A stretch of 64,000 nucleotides of DNA from Pseudomonadota bacterium (GCA_963205315.1 CAUJIO010000015.1:62001-126000); one strand, 5' to 3'. Positions 8,516 through 18,125 are shown, counted from the first letter of the stretch. The notes: generated by a model not told the origin, from the sequence alone. Made by a program: numbers and translations.

Positions 8516-10047
8516 GCGACTTTGCTCTTGTATTCGGCATTGCCACTGCCGTACCCCGTCATCGCGGCAACGATCTTGCGTTCGACGAGATTCTCGCCGG
8601 AGAATTCAGCCTGCACCCGGCCGCCATAAAGAACGAGGCAGCGGCTCGCCAGGTGGGTGATCTCGGGAAGTTCGGAGGAATAGAACAGCACCGCGCCGCC
8701 CCTGGCCGCGAAATCGCGGATGGCGCCATAGATCGCTTCCTTGGTGCCAACATCGACGCCGCGCGTGGGATCATAAAGAAGAAGCGTGCGGGCGCCGCTA
8801 TCGATCGCCCGCAGCAGCAGTGCCTTCTGCTGGTTGCCGCCGGAAAGTTCGCCGATCCGGAAGCCGAGATAGCGCGGATTGAGGTCGACAAAGTCCGCAT
8901 TGGCAGCGGCGGCTCGGCGCTCCAGCGCGTCCCATATGCCACCCAGCACGCTGATGCGGCTGAGCATCGGAAGGGCGATATTCGCCGCCGTCGAGAGCGA
9001 TGTGAAAATCCCTTCCGTCTTGCGCTCCTCTGGCACGAAAGCGATGCCGCTGCCGGTCTTCAGGGCGCGATGCGGACTAGTGATCGTGCGCGGGGCCCCA
9101 TCGACGTTGATCTGGCCGGATGTGATTTTCTGCAAGCCAACGACGGCACGGAACAGGTCCCGCTGCCCCTGCCCTTCGAGTCCCGCAATCCCCAAGATCT
9201 CGCCCTTGCGCAGTTCGAGGCTGACGTCCCTGATGCCGCCTGCCACCATCCTGTCGAGCTTCAGCACCATGGGGCTGGCGAGATCGACCGCCTCGCGGGT
9301 GGCCGAAGCGCCGCTCTCGCGGCTGTGACCCACCATCATGGCGAAGATGTCGTCGTCCGTCGCCTCCTTCAGCGACACAGTTCCGATGCTACTGCCATTG
9401 CGCAACACCGTCGCCCGCTGGCACAGCATCCGCACTTCAGCCAGGCGGTGAGAAATATAGAGTATGGAAGTCCCGCGCCGCGCGATGTCCCGGAGCAACC
9501 CGAAGAGCCAGTCGACCTCCGCCAGCGCAGCCGTCGGCTCATCGAGGATGAGCACCTTGGGATTACAGGACATGGCGCGCACAATTTCGAGGCGCTGCTT
9601 CTCGGCCAGCGTCAGGTCGGACACCAGCTGCGCGGGATCAAGCGCAAGTCCAAAGGCGTCGAGTGTCTCTGATGCCTTCGCCTCGGTCCGGGCACTGGAA
9701 ACCAAGCCCAGGGCCCCGCGCTCCTGCCGTGGGAGGGCCAGGTTCTGCGCAACCGTCAAATTGGGAACCAGGCTTAGTTCCTGAAAGGCCGTCGCAATTC
9801 CTTGCCGCCGCGCATCGACGATCCCATCGGGCTGGTAGGCTACTCCGTGGATGGTCATGCGGCCGGCGTTCGGCCGGACGACACCGCTCAGCAGCTTGAC
9901 GAGAGTGGACTTGCCAGCACCGTTTTCGCCCAGCAGGGCATGCACCTCACCCGGAAGGATGGTGATCGATACATCCTGCAGCGCAACCGTCGCCCCATAT
10001 GACTTGGAGACGGACACCGCTTCAAGCGCTGGCACAGCTTCAACCAA
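8512..10047 (-). CDS. Sugar ABC transporter ATP-binding protein (double domain)
   Basis: An RbsA/XylG-type ATPase with two fused nucleotide-binding domains. The first has Walker A GENGAGKST, a non-canonical signature (LTLAEKQRLEI) and Walker B VLILDEPTAAL; the second has signature ELSGGNQQKA and, as is usual in this family, no Walker A. The frame stays open to an ATG at 10107, but that start lies inside the operator palindrome. A TTG at 10047, preceded by GGGAG with 7-base spacing, fits better, giving 511 residues. It is the first gene of the operon and follows a promoter overlapped by the LacI-type operator. Confidence 0.9.
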   Translation of the reverse strand: MVEAVPALEAVSVSKSYGATVALQDVSITILPGEVHALLGENGAGKSTLVKLLSGVVRPNAGRMTIHGVAYQPDGIVDARRQGIATAFQELSLVPNLTVAQNLALPRQERGALGLVSSARTEAKASETLDAFGLALDPAQLVSDLTLAEKQRLEIVRAMSCNPKVLILDEPTAALAEVDWLFGLLRDIARRGTSILYISHRLAEVRMLCQRATVLRNGSSIGTVSLKEATDDDIFAMMVGHSRESGASATREAVDLASPMVLKLDRMVAGGIRDVSLELRKGEILGIAGLEGQGQRDLFRAVVGLQKITSGQINVDGAPRTITSPHRALKTGSGIAFVPEERKTEGIFTSLSTAANIALPMLSRISVLGGIWDALERRAAAANADFVDLNPRYLGFRIGELSGGNQQKALLLRAIDSGARTLLLYDPTRGVDVGTKEAIYGAIRDFAARGGAVLFYSSELPEITHLASRCLVLYGGRVQAEFSGENLVERKIVAAMTGYGSGNAEYKSKVA

Positions 10048-10079
10048 CCATTTTCTCCCATCGACATTGCGCCCTCTTG

Positions 10080-10126
10080 TGGGAACGCTTGCTGGGAACG
10101 TTCCCACAGCCTCGCTGAAGTGTCAA
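10080..10126 (-). promoter_or_regulatory. Operon promoter with overlapping LacI-type operator O1
   Basis: On the minus strand a consensus -35 box TTGACA (10126-10121) is followed after 17 bases by the poor -10 box GAACGT, which lies inside the perfect palindrome TGGGAACGTTCCCA (10093-10106). A second, imperfect half (TGGGAACG at 10080-10087) follows directly. A repressor bound here would cover the -10 element, so this looks like the main control point of the ATPase-led operon. Confidence 0.75.
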
Positions 10127-10514
10127 GTCGCAACACACTTTCGGAAGTGCAGAAAGAATTTCGACACCACAGATCCTGCAACAGGTAAGGTCAAATCTAC
10201 TCTGACCAGTAGCATTCGCACGGCAGCGACCAGAGGGATGTGACTCGCTTCGACTGCCGTAACGGGCGGGGCATCTGCTAGTCCGGAGACGCGGCGCTCA
10301 ACACGACTGAAGCTGAGCGATCCAAGCCGTGATCAAGGTCAAATTGTTACTCAGCCAATTTGCTAGCAAATGTATCTGTTACGGCGGCAAGACGCTGCGC
10401 TCAGGGCTGCTATCAATGGCGACTACGACGATGTCATCGACCATGTGCACGATTATCTGAGCGCGCGTCTCGAGGCGGCGGGAGAGTAGATCATGCGGAT
10501 CAACAGGCTCGACC
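10127..10514. other. Non-coding stretch with a 39-codon open frame
   Basis: I see no convincing gene here. An ATG at 10370 opens a 39-residue frame to TAG at 10487-10489 on the plus strand. It is helix-like and acidic at the end, and could be the remains of a gene that once preceded the von Willebrand A fragment. No promoter or repeat stands out. Confidence 0.4.
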
Positions 10515-10799
10515 TTGTCCGGTAGCGGCAGCGAGGTGAAGAAGCTCACCGAGGCCACGCCGGGTGGCTGGTACACCGAGGCCCGCACCGTCGGCTCGCT
10601 CGCCGATGCCATCCGCAAGGCGGCCTCCGACACCCAGGCCCACCGCTCCAGCCGCAAGGCCGTGGTGGTCTTCGCTGTCGATGGCTCCTCCTCCATGAGC
10701 GAGCCCATCGATGGCTCCGCCACCTCCCGCATCGAGGCGCTGCGCAAGGCCATCCAGGACTACCTCACCGTCCACGTCTCCAACTACGGCAAGCACTAG
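10515..10799 (+). pseudogene. von Willebrand factor A domain fragment
   Basis: About 94 residues are open from a TTG codon, and the frame continues upstream without a start. The segment VVVFAVDGSSSMSEP carries the metal-binding DxSxS motif of a von Willebrand A domain (a beta-strand followed by Asp-Gly-Ser-Ser-Ser), but only the first third of such a domain is present before the stop. No good ribosome binding site precedes it. I read it as a truncated gene. Its C-rich third codon positions match the NYN gene downstream, so both may come from the same acquired segment. Confidence 0.5.
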
Positions 10800-11019
10800 C
10801 TGCCGTAGCACGACCCCCGTGGTCAGCAAACGCCCACCAGGACCGCGGGGGCTTCAATTACCAGGCTGAAGCACGGTCTCGACCTCACCCCTTCGGGCTT
10901 CACGGAACTTCAGGGCGCTGCTTCGACACCACTGGCAACGAGCCCTAGGTGAAGACTGGGACCTCAGGTCCTGCACCGGTCAATCACGACAGATGCTCTC
11001 TCAACCAGGAGATACGGCC

Positions 11020-11937
11020 TTGACCAACGCTGCCCAGATCCTCCCCTTCCCCGCCAACCGCGTGGCCACGCAGGCGCCGCGCACCCGGCTGCTCCCGCCT
11101 ATCCCCGCCACCACGCCCGATCTCTCCGCCCTCATCGGCACCAACACCCTCGTGGTCGCCGATGCCGAGAACATCATGTTCTCCGCCAGGGACCATGGCC
11201 TGATGGTGGACTTCCGTACCCTCGCCCGCAGGCTCTCGCCGCAGGGCGCCAAGACCCAGCTCCACGCCGCCTACTCCCCCATGCTCGGCGACAACCGCTA
11301 TGCCCGGATGTTCAGCAAGGCTGGCTGGCAGCCGCATGTCCGCGACATCATCCAGGTGAACGGCCCCAACGGCCCCACCAAGCGCGACAACGCCGACACC
11401 CTGTTCGCCGCCATCACCGGCATGCTGGTCGCCGCCTACAGGCCCGACAGCCTGATCCTCATGACCGGCGACGGCTGCCTGGTCTGCGACACCGTCCAGG
11501 CCATCCGCTCGCTCGTTCCCGAGCCGGTCAGGGTCTCCACCCTCGCCGTGCCCGGCTCGGTCTCCTCCCGTCTCGACCCCGCCATCAATCCGCTCTTCCG
11601 CGCCAGCGTCCTCATGGGCCAGGACCTCCTCTTCACCCCGCGCTACGCGTTCCGTCCCGCGCACAATCGCGGCTCTCAGCCCGAGGCTTCCGCCACCGGG
11701 CAGGCCGATCAGGCCGGCGAGGAGGAACACCTACTCACCGGGCAGGCACCCAACATCCGGCGACAACCAGGGACTGTCCACCTTCTGAAGACACACAACT
11801 GCGACCACAGGCAAATCCAGCGGCCGTCGAGTGGTGCCCACTTTCCACAACCAGAAATTGTCCGTAACGTCAGCGACCGAGCCTTCCGCCTCGTGACCTG
11901 GCTTGCAGACATTCTCGGCAGGAACTCAATCCCGTGA
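11020..11937 (+). CDS. NYN (LabA/PIN-like) domain protein, putative RNase
   Basis: A putative metal-dependent ribonuclease of the NYN family. Residues about 40-190 carry the acidic pattern: ADAENI early, KRDNADTLFAAI in the middle and TGDGCLVCD late, which together would form the PIN-like active site. I favour a TTG start at 11020, eight bases after AGGAG, over the ATG at 10993, which has no ribosome binding site. The last 80 or so residues look low in structure and may be read-through beyond the original end. The stop overlaps a GTG start of the TPR gene. NYN proteins act in RNA turnover and sometimes in defence loci; no role can be assigned here. Confidence 0.7.
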   Translation: MTNAAQILPFPANRVATQAPRTRLLPPIPATTPDLSALIGTNTLVVADAENIMFSARDHGLMVDFRTLARRLSPQGAKTQLHAAYSPMLGDNRYARMFSKAGWQPHVRDIIQVNGPNGPTKRDNADTLFAAITGMLVAAYRPDSLILMTGDGCLVCDTVQAIRSLVPEPVRVSTLAVPGSVSSRLDPAINPLFRASVLMGQDLLFTPRYAFRPAHNRGSQPEASATGQADQAGEEEHLLTGQAPNIRRQPGTVHLLKTHNCDHRQIQRPSSGAHFPQPEIVRNVSDRAFRLVTWLADILGRNSIP

Positions 11938-12862
11938 CCAAGCCAGACCCGCAAGCCAAAGCCCGACTTGAGAGCAAGGCAAAAAAGGCTTTCGAGTTAG
12001 GAAAGCGCCGACATCAGAAGGGCCAACACCAACTCGCGGTGGAGGCACTGACAGACTCCGCGAAAATGTTCGCTGATGTCTATCGGTTAGATCCGACATT
12101 ATCAACGCGGAGCAATCTTGCCGCCCCACTCTTTGCGCCAGTTTAGCTATGACTTTAAATAATCTCGGGATCGCCTACAGTTTAGATGGCAACTTCGACG
12201 AAGCCGCAGATCATCTGAGTGTAGCAGTTAGCTATAGGGAAACGATTTACAAAGCGGATCTGAGTGTCCAGCACCGGGCTGATTTTGCAAGGACCATCAG
12301 CAGTCTAGGCGTTGCACTGGATCAAATGGGACGTCACGCAGAAGCAATTGATCGTTTCAAGCAGGCACTCGAACACCAAGAGGAGATCTATAGAGCCCAT
12401 CCAACAGTCAATAGCCGCATGGACTTAGCGACGACCATCCAGCACCTTACGATTGCCCTTAACAACACCTGCCACTACGGCGAGGCTATAGACTGCGGAA
12501 AGCAAGCACATGAACATTGGACGGCGCTTTATCAGAAAGAGCCATCTCCAAGGGGTAAACTGAGACTTGGTGCGAGTTATACCAACCTCGGCATTTCTTG
12601 CTACCACTTGGGTCATTATCGCGAGGCTCTGGAGTACTACCGACAGGTAATAGAACTATTCAAAGGACTTCATGAGTCGCACCCATCGGTCCGCAGTCGT
12701 GCTGATCTCGCCGGAAGTCTCAACAATCTAGGCACTACTCTCAACAACATGGGTCGCTACGCCGAGGCTACCGCTGGCAACAACGTCGTTCAGGCTTCAA
12801 TGAGGGTCCAGATTGCGCATGGCTGGCCCAGCCTCGGAGAATGGATTTGGCAGCTGATCTGA
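11934..12862 (+). pseudogene. TPR-repeat protein gene, broken by a frameshift
   Basis: Two adjacent frames form one tetratricopeptide-repeat protein. The first (11934-12146) gives a lysine-rich helix and the first TPR, ending after STRSNLAA. The second resumes the same repeat with CASLAMTLNNLG about 12130 onward and carries at least four further repeats (NNLGIAYSLDGNFDEA, SLGVALDQMGRHAEA, TNLGISCYHLGHYREA, NNLGTTLNNMGRYAEA). Joining them requires a one-base loss near 12120-12140. The last repeat is followed by unrelated sequence, so the C-terminus is probably also lost. Base composition is visibly lower in GC than the surroundings, suggesting transfer. A sequencing error is the alternative. 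Confidence 0.65.
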
Positions 12863-13112
12863 CGAGTTGACGCTTGACGAGATACGGATAGCCTAGTGGA
12901 TTTGATGCCTAACCCACCGAAACGAAAGGGAATTTCAATGAAGGGGGCGGAGGGACAGGATCTGGAAGCCAACCTTCTCCAAGTGGCGACACCTGCGACC
13001 ACAGCGTCAGTTGACCGCGGGACAATCACGTCAACGTTAGAGAGGTCGGGTCATTTGCAGTGGCGATGCGGTGCGCGATAATCGAATTGTCGCGCAAGTG
13101 ATGAGAAACTGA

Positions 13113-14183
13113 TCACTGCGTTTGATCCTGAAGCACGATGAGGTCCTGTGCGGCAAAGGAGAGTTCGGCAGATGAACCTTCAGGCGGAGGGGGCAGATCG
13201 GTGCGATTGAAGATGTCGAGTGATACGCTTGTCCCCGCCGCTTTCGCCCTGACGCGGATAACCGAGCCGAGGAAATGCACCTCCTCTATGATGGCAGGCA
13301 GAACGACATCGCGGCCGTGGCCATTTCCGAGGTGAACCGACTCCGGACGGATTGCCAGTGCCACCTCTTTGCCTTTCACCTCGGCGAGCCTGCCACGCGG
13401 CAAGGTTATGGCAACGCCTTCCAGGGAGACAACCCCCGCGGCAGCATCGACCACGGTGCCGGTGAAGTTGTTGAGCGTGCCGACGAAGTTGGCTACGAAA
13501 CGCGTGGTGGGGCGGTTGTAGACTTCATAGGGCACGCCCACCTGCTCGGCGATGCCGCCGTTCATCACCACCACCCGGTCGGAAATGGATAGGGCCTCCT
13601 CCTGATCGTGGGTGACGAAGATCGTGGTGATGCCGAGTTCGCGCTGGATCTGGCGGATTTCTTCGCGCAGGCTGACGCGGATCTTGGCGTCGAGGGCCGA
13701 CAGCGGCTCGTCGAGGAGCAGTACCCGCGGCCGCACTGCCAGCGCCCGGGCCAGGGCGACGCGCTGCTGCTGGCCGCCTGACAGCTGGAACGGATAGCGG
13801 GCCCCGAGATCAGGGAGGCCGATCAGCCGCAGCATCTCCGCCACACGGGAATCGCTCTCGGCGCGCGGAAGGCCTGCGACCTTGAGGCCGAAGGCCACGT
13901 TCTGGGCCACCGTCAGATTGGGAAAGAGGGCATAGGATTGAAACACCATGCCGATCTTGCGCTGATTTGGACGCAGACCCACCAGATTTTTACCTTCGAT
14001 CTGGATAACTCCGGAGGTCGGCGTCTCGAAGCCTGCCACCATACGCAGGACGGTTGTCTTGCCACAGCCCGAGGGGCCGAGGAATGACACGAACTCACCT
14101 TTTTCGATCTTAAGGCTGAAATCCTTCACCACCCGTAGCGGGCCGAAGGTTTTTTCCAGGTGCTGGATTTCGAGAAACGACAT
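13113..14183 (-). CDS. ABC transporter ATP-binding protein (PotA/FbpC type)
   Basis: A 356-residue ATPase with Walker [10 protein letters not shown], signature LSGGQQQRVALARAL, Walker B LLLDEPLSALD and the switch His in FVTHDQEEAL, followed by a C-terminal TOBE-like regulatory domain (about residues 240-350). This is the pattern of importers for polyamines, iron or thiamine. It ends the operon and its ATG overlaps the permease stop (TGATG). Together with the ureohydrolase upstream it points to uptake of a guanidino compound or polyamine; that is an inference from context. Confidence 0.9.
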   Translation of the reverse strand: MSFLEIQHLEKTFGPLRVVKDFSLKIEKGEFVSFLGPSGCGKTTVLRMVAGFETPTSGVIQIEGKNLVGLRPNQRKIGMVFQSYALFPNLTVAQNVAFGLKVAGLPRAESDSRVAEMLRLIGLPDLGARYPFQLSGGQQQRVALARALAVRPRVLLLDEPLSALDAKIRVSLREEIRQIQRELGITTIFVTHDQEEALSISDRVVVMNGGIAEQVGVPYEVYNRPTTRFVANFVGTLNNFTGTVVDAAAGVVSLEGVAITLPRGRLAEVKGKEVALAIRPESVHLGNGHGRDVVLPAIIEEVHFLGSVIRVRAKAAGTSVSLDIFNRTDLPPPPEGSSAELSFAAQDLIVLQDQTQ

Positions 14184-14971
14184 CAGCGTTGCGCTTTCGT
14201 ATGTTTTGACAGGCGGGTCGCAAGCTGGATCAACGCCATGCAGGCCCAGGTGATAGTGAAAGCGATGACGGCAAGTGCGGCTGGTTCATAGGCGCGGTTT
14301 CCACCCATCCAAACCATATAGGGGCCGAAGGCCGGGCGGTTCAGCAGTGCCGCGAAGACATATTCTCCGATGACGATGGCAAAGGTCAGAAACGCGCCGG
14401 ATAGCACTGCCACCAGGACGTTGGGTAATATCAATCTTGTGATAATGGTGAACCAGCTGGCACCGAGGCTAAGAGCTGCCTCGGTCAGTGTGCGCACATC
14501 AATAGCGCTGAGCCCCGTGTCGACAGCACGGTACATATATGGCAGCGCCAGTACGGTGTAGCCGAGAGTCAAAAGGATATTTGTGCCGAAAGCCGATCCC
14601 GTGAGCGGCAGATAGCTCGATGTGTTGTAAAGCCGGATGTAGCCGAAGACGATGACGATCGGCGGAATGACCAGCGGCAGGAGAGTGATGAATTCAATTA
14701 TTGGCCGGAACCTCGGCAGTTTGAGCCTCACCCAGAAAGCGGTCGGGGTGACGATCAGCACGCCAACCACAATGGTAAACAGCGCGATGACGATTGAATA
14801 GCCGAAAGTGTCGCGGAACTGCGGATCGTCAAGGACCTTGCGATAGGCATCGAAAGAATACACGCCGCGCCGCGCCCGGAGCGAGAACTCGAACGTGCCG
14901 ATCAGCGGTAGAAAGAAAAACAGAACTCCCGCGAGGAACGTAATCCACGCCCAGAACTTGGCGAGCTTCAT
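14183..14971 (-). CDS. ABC transporter permease (PotC type)
   Basis: A 262-residue inner-membrane protein with six predicted membrane segments and the BPD_transp_1 loop EAALSLGASWFTIITRLILP, where the ATPase docks. I use the ATG at 14971, which overlaps the stop of the companion permease (ATGA); the open frame extends to 15217 but only through a region that encodes that neighbour. It is the second membrane subunit of the importer. Confidence 0.9.
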   Translation of the reverse strand: MKLAKFWAWITFLAGVLFFFLPLIGTFEFSLRARRGVYSFDAYRKVLDDPQFRDTFGYSIVIALFTIVVGVLIVTPTAFWVRLKLPRFRPIIEFITLLPLVIPPIVIVFGYIRLYNTSSYLPLTGSAFGTNILLTLGYTVLALPYMYRAVDTGLSAIDVRTLTEAALSLGASWFTIITRLILPNVLVAVLSGAFLTFAIVIGEYVFAALLNRPAFGPYMVWMGGNRAYEPAALAVIAFTITWACMALIQLATRLSKHTKAQR

Positions 14972-15852
14972 TTGAGCCACCTTTCGGCGCGGGTGCGCAG
15001 CACGATGTAAATGAGGTTGGCGATTCCGGTGATCACGATCATGCCGAAGGCGATTGCGTATCCGAGATGCGGATCCTGCAGCACATCGCCGCGGATCTGG
15101 GCAAAGAGGATGATGGGGATGATGGAAAGAGACGAGCCGGTCAACGCCATGGCGGTCGCCACCGCGCCGAAGGCATTGGCGAAGAGCAATGCGAACGTGC
15201 CCAGCAGCGACGGCCACAGAACCGGCAGTGCCACCATGCGCCAGTATTGCGCATTGCTAGCCCCAAGGCTCTCGGCCGCCTCTCGCCATTCGCGCCTGAG
15301 GCCGTCGAGCGCCGGCGTGATGATCAGCACCATCAGCGGGACCTGGAAATAGAGATAGGCGAGCGACAGCCCGGTGAAGCTGATGAGATTGAATCCGATG
15401 GCTGCGAGGTTGATCCCTAACCAATCCCTGAGCACGACGCTGACGAGGCCGAGCCGGCCGAGCGTGGCGATGAAGGCGAAGGCAAGCGGAACGCCAGCGA
15501 AGTTCGATGCGACACCGGAAAACGTTAGCGTTCCATCCCGGAACCAAGCTGGGAGGCCGCCGCGCGTGACCGCTATTGCCAGCAGGAGACCGCCCAGACA
15601 GCCAAGAAACGCTGTAAGCAGGCTGATCTTCATCGATATCCAAATGGCGCCCATGATGCTGGAGTCGGCCAGGCCCCGTAAATTCATCAGGGTGAAACCG
15701 CCGTCGGCCGTGCGGAACGCACCGATTACGATGTGGATGGTCGGCAGAATCAGGAACAGAACGGCAAACAGAATGAACGGCGCAACCCCGACCCAGTTGA
15801 GAGGGAGAGAAGTGCGGGTTGATCGTTTGTTGGCTTCGGCGGTTGCGGACAT
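14968..15852 (-). CDS. ABC transporter permease (PotB type)
   Basis: A 294-residue inner-membrane subunit with a cytoplasmic N-terminal tail, about six membrane segments and the docking loop EAAESLGASNAQYWRMVALP. It forms a heterodimer with the next gene product, as is normal for PotB/PotC-type importers. It is separated from the binding-protein gene by a strong stem-loop (15871-15900), so the membrane genes are likely made in smaller amounts. Confidence 0.9.
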   Translation of the reverse strand: MSATAEANKRSTRTSLPLNWVGVAPFILFAVLFLILPTIHIVIGAFRTADGGFTLMNLRGLADSSIMGAIWISMKISLLTAFLGCLGGLLLAIAVTRGGLPAWFRDGTLTFSGVASNFAGVPLAFAFIATLGRLGLVSVVLRDWLGINLAAIGFNLISFTGLSLAYLYFQVPLMVLIITPALDGLRREWREAAESLGASNAQYWRMVALPVLWPSLLGTFALLFANAFGAVATAMALTGSSLSIIPIILFAQIRGDVLQDPHLGYAIAFGMIVITGIANLIYIVLRTRAERWLK

Positions 15853-15870
15853 CGGTGTGCCTAATGAGAA

Positions 15871-15900
15871 AGCCTCCGTCCCGGACCAAGGACGGAGGCT
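15871..15900 (-). promoter_or_regulatory. Intercistronic stem-loop after binding-protein gene
   Basis: A perfect 11-bp inverted repeat (15871-15881 with 15890-15900, 8-base loop) lies 10 bases after the binding-protein stop and before the permease start. The absence of a following U-tract suggests mRNA stabilisation or attenuation instead of complete termination. Confidence 0.75.
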
Positions 15901-15910
15901 AACTTGGCTA

Positions 15911-17029
15911 TTACTTCACGTTTGCGCCGACGACCTTGTCCCAGCCTTCGGTCACGGCCTTCTTGTTGGCAGCCTGCTGCTCGACGGTTGGGAATATCGC
16001 CTTGTTGTAGGCCTCGGCGGGCGGCAGCTTGTCGAGGAGTTCTTTCGGCACTTTGCCCGCCGCCACCATGGCATTGAAGCGCGCCGGATGGCAGTAACCC
16101 TTGAGCCAGCCGAGCTGGCCTTCGTCGGAATAGAGATACTCCATCCACAGCTTGGCGGCGTTGGGATGCGGCGCATAGGCCGAAATCGCCTGCACATAGA
16201 CGCCCGCCAGCGACGATGACGCGGGGATTACAACGTCCATGGGCGGATTGCCGTTGAGACTGTCGCGCCAAGCCAGCAGATTGTAGTCCCAGGCCGCGAT
16301 AATCGGAGTTTGGCCCTGGGCGATGGTGCCCGATTTGCCGGTTACCGGCACGAAGTTGCCGGCCTTGTTGATTTCGGCGATGAGCTCGAGGCCCTTTTCG
16401 CCGGAAGCCTGGCCCGGTTCGGCGCCGCGCGACATGCCCGCCGACATGATGGCGAGGATCGCCTGGTTCGAGGCCCGCGGATCGCCGGTGAAGGCGAAGG
16501 AAGTGGCATATTCGGGCTTGAGCAGGTCTGCCCAATCAGCCGGTGTGTTCTTCACCAGGTCCTTGTTCACACCAAAGGCCATCACACCATAATAGTCGCC
16601 GTACCAGAAACCGTCGGCGTCCTTGATATTGTCCGGGATTTCTGCCCAGGTCGCGACCTTGTAAGGCTGGATCAGCTTCTCGTCCTTGGACTGCGGACCG
16701 AACGCCAGGCCAACGTCGATCACGTCCGGCGCTTGCGGTCCCTTGTTGTCCTTATTGGCGCGCACCGCTTCCAGTTCGTCGGCCGAACCGGCATCGGGAT
16801 TGAGCTCATTGACGGTAATTCCGGGATATTTCGCCTTGAACCCGTCTATCACGCCGCCATAGCCGCACCAGTCGTGGGGCAGCGCAATGACCGTCAGCTG
16901 GCCCTCCTTCTGGGCGGCAGCCGCCAGATCATCCATGGCATCGGCGCGGACTATGCCCGGCAGCGCCGTAGACAGGAGCAGTGCTGACGCGATTGCCACA
17001 CATGTCGTCTTCTTTTTCAGATCAGTCAT
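15911..17029 (-). CDS. ABC transporter substrate-binding protein (PotD/AfuA type)
   Basis: A periplasmic protein of about 372 residues with a signal peptide (KKK, hydrophobic core, cleavage after VRA near residue 27) and a type-2 solute-binding fold of the polyamine/iron group. Two ATG codons lie in tandem; the second (17029) is five bases after AGGAGG and is the better start, while the frame runs much further upstream without a start context. It feeds the PotABC-like components that follow. The adjacent ureohydrolase suggests agmatine, guanidinobutyrate or a related ligand, but no ligand residues can be assigned by eye. Confidence 0.9.
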   Translation of the reverse strand: MTDLKKKTTCVAIASALLLSTALPGIVRADAMDDLAAAAQKEGQLTVIALPHDWCGYGGVIDGFKAKYPGITVNELNPDAGSADELEAVRANKDNKGPQAPDVIDVGLAFGPQSKDEKLIQPYKVATWAEIPDNIKDADGFWYGDYYGVMAFGVNKDLVKNTPADWADLLKPEYATSFAFTGDPRASNQAILAIMSAGMSRGAEPGQASGEKGLELIAEINKAGNFVPVTGKSGTIAQGQTPIIAAWDYNLLAWRDSLNGNPPMDVVIPASSSLAGVYVQAISAYAPHPNAAKLWMEYLYSDEGQLGWLKGYCHPARFNAMVAAGKVPKELLDKLPPAEAYNKAIFPTVEQQAANKKAVTEGWDKVVGANVK

Positions 17030-17120
17030 CATTTCCTCCTTGTTGAACTTCTCTATATCGCACTTTCGCCAGAATTTGTAACAGTCGGATTGCGGTCTGT
17101 GGATTCTTATCGCAAAGCTG

Positions 17121-18125
17121 TCATCTCGCTCGCGAAACAGCTTTCTTTTGCCTGCGCCCGCTGGCTGCACCGGCCATGACGCACAGGATCTCGAACATGA
17201 GTGTGGCTCCGACAAGCGCGGTGTTTCCGCTCGGATCGAAAGGCGGCGAAACCTCGACCACATCGCCGCCGATGAGATCAAGGCCGGCCAGTCCCCGGAC
17301 CATTTCCTGGGCCTGGAAAACCGAGTAGCCGCCAACCTCCGGCGTGCCGGTTCCCGGCGTGAAGGCGGGATCGATGCCGTCAACGTCGAAGGTCACATAG
17401 GTGGGCAGTGAACCCACCACTCGCCGAACCTCGTCAATAACGCCGGCGACCCCAAGCTGGAAAACCTCCTCGATAAAGATGATCCGGATGCCTTGCGCGA
17501 TTTCATATGCGTTGGCGTCAGCACGATAACGCGTGCCCCGGATGCCGACCTGCACGGTGCGCTTCGGATCGATGAGGCCCTCTTCGATGGCTCGCCGGAC
17601 ATGAGTGCCATGGGTGTAGCGGTGACCGCCAAAATAACTGTCATTGGTGTCACAATGAGCGTCAAACTGAATCATCCCCACCGGACCATTCTTGGCGATG
17701 GCCCGCAGGATGGGAAGCGTGATCAGATGATCGCCACCCGCCGTAACCGGCACCACGCCAGCAGACTCCAGTCGCCCGTAAAAATTCTCGACTTGTGCCA
17801 ACGTATTCTCAATGCTGACCGGGTCGACCGGGGCATCGCCAAAATCGGCAACCCGGCAGTGCTCATAGGGTGAGGTCCGGGTGACGTGGTGATAAGGGCG
17901 GATCAATGTCGACATCGCGCGTACTTCGCGCGGCCCGTGCCGGGCTCCGGCGCGATTTGTTGTTCCGCCATCCCACGGCAAACCAACGAGTGCTATGTCG
18001 GCCGCTTCGGGATCGGCAATGAGCGGCAGGCGGAAGAAGCTGACCGGCCCCGCGAAGCGCGGCGTGGCGGAGGAGTCGAGCGGCCAGTAGGTTTCCTGCG
18101 GCCCTTTTGGTGCTAGCGGCGTCAT
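17121..18125 (-). CDS. Ureohydrolase (agmatinase / guanidinobutyrase family)
   Basis: A dimanganese amidinohydrolase that releases urea from a guanidino substrate. All metal ligands of the arginase family are visible in 334 residues: His133 in GGDH, Asp155, His157 and Asp159 in FDAHCDT, and Asp247 and Asp249 in FDVDGIDP. The long N-terminus and overall pattern fit the agmatinase/guanidinobutyrase/guanidinopropionase branch rather than arginase. It is translationally coupled to the upstream TIM-barrel gene (ATGA at 18122-18125) and sits directly before a polyamine-type importer. Exact substrate is open; guanidinobutyrate (to GABA plus urea) would suit the nearby MocR regulator. Confidence 0.9.
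   Translation of the reverse strand: MTPLAPKGPQETYWPLDSSATPRFAGPVSFFRLPLIADPEAADIALVGLPWDGGTTNRAGARHGPREVRAMSTLIRPYHHVTRTSPYEHCRVADFGDAPVDPVSIENTLAQVENFYGRLESAGVVPVTAGGDHLITLPILRAIAKNGPVGMIQFDAHCDTNDSYFGGHRYTHGTHVRRAIEEGLIDPKRTVQVGIRGTRYRADANAYEIAQGIRIIFIEEVFQLGVAGVIDEVRRVVGSLPTYVTFDVDGIDPAFTPGTGTPEVGGYSVFQAQEMVRGLAGLDLIGGDVVEVSPPFDPSGNTALVGATLMFEILCVMAGAASGRRQKKAVSRAR

Noticed and set aside
12896-13081. 61-residue plus-strand frame after the TPR remnant
   Set aside because: No ribosome site and no family resemblance; the 250-base stretch is more simply intergenic.
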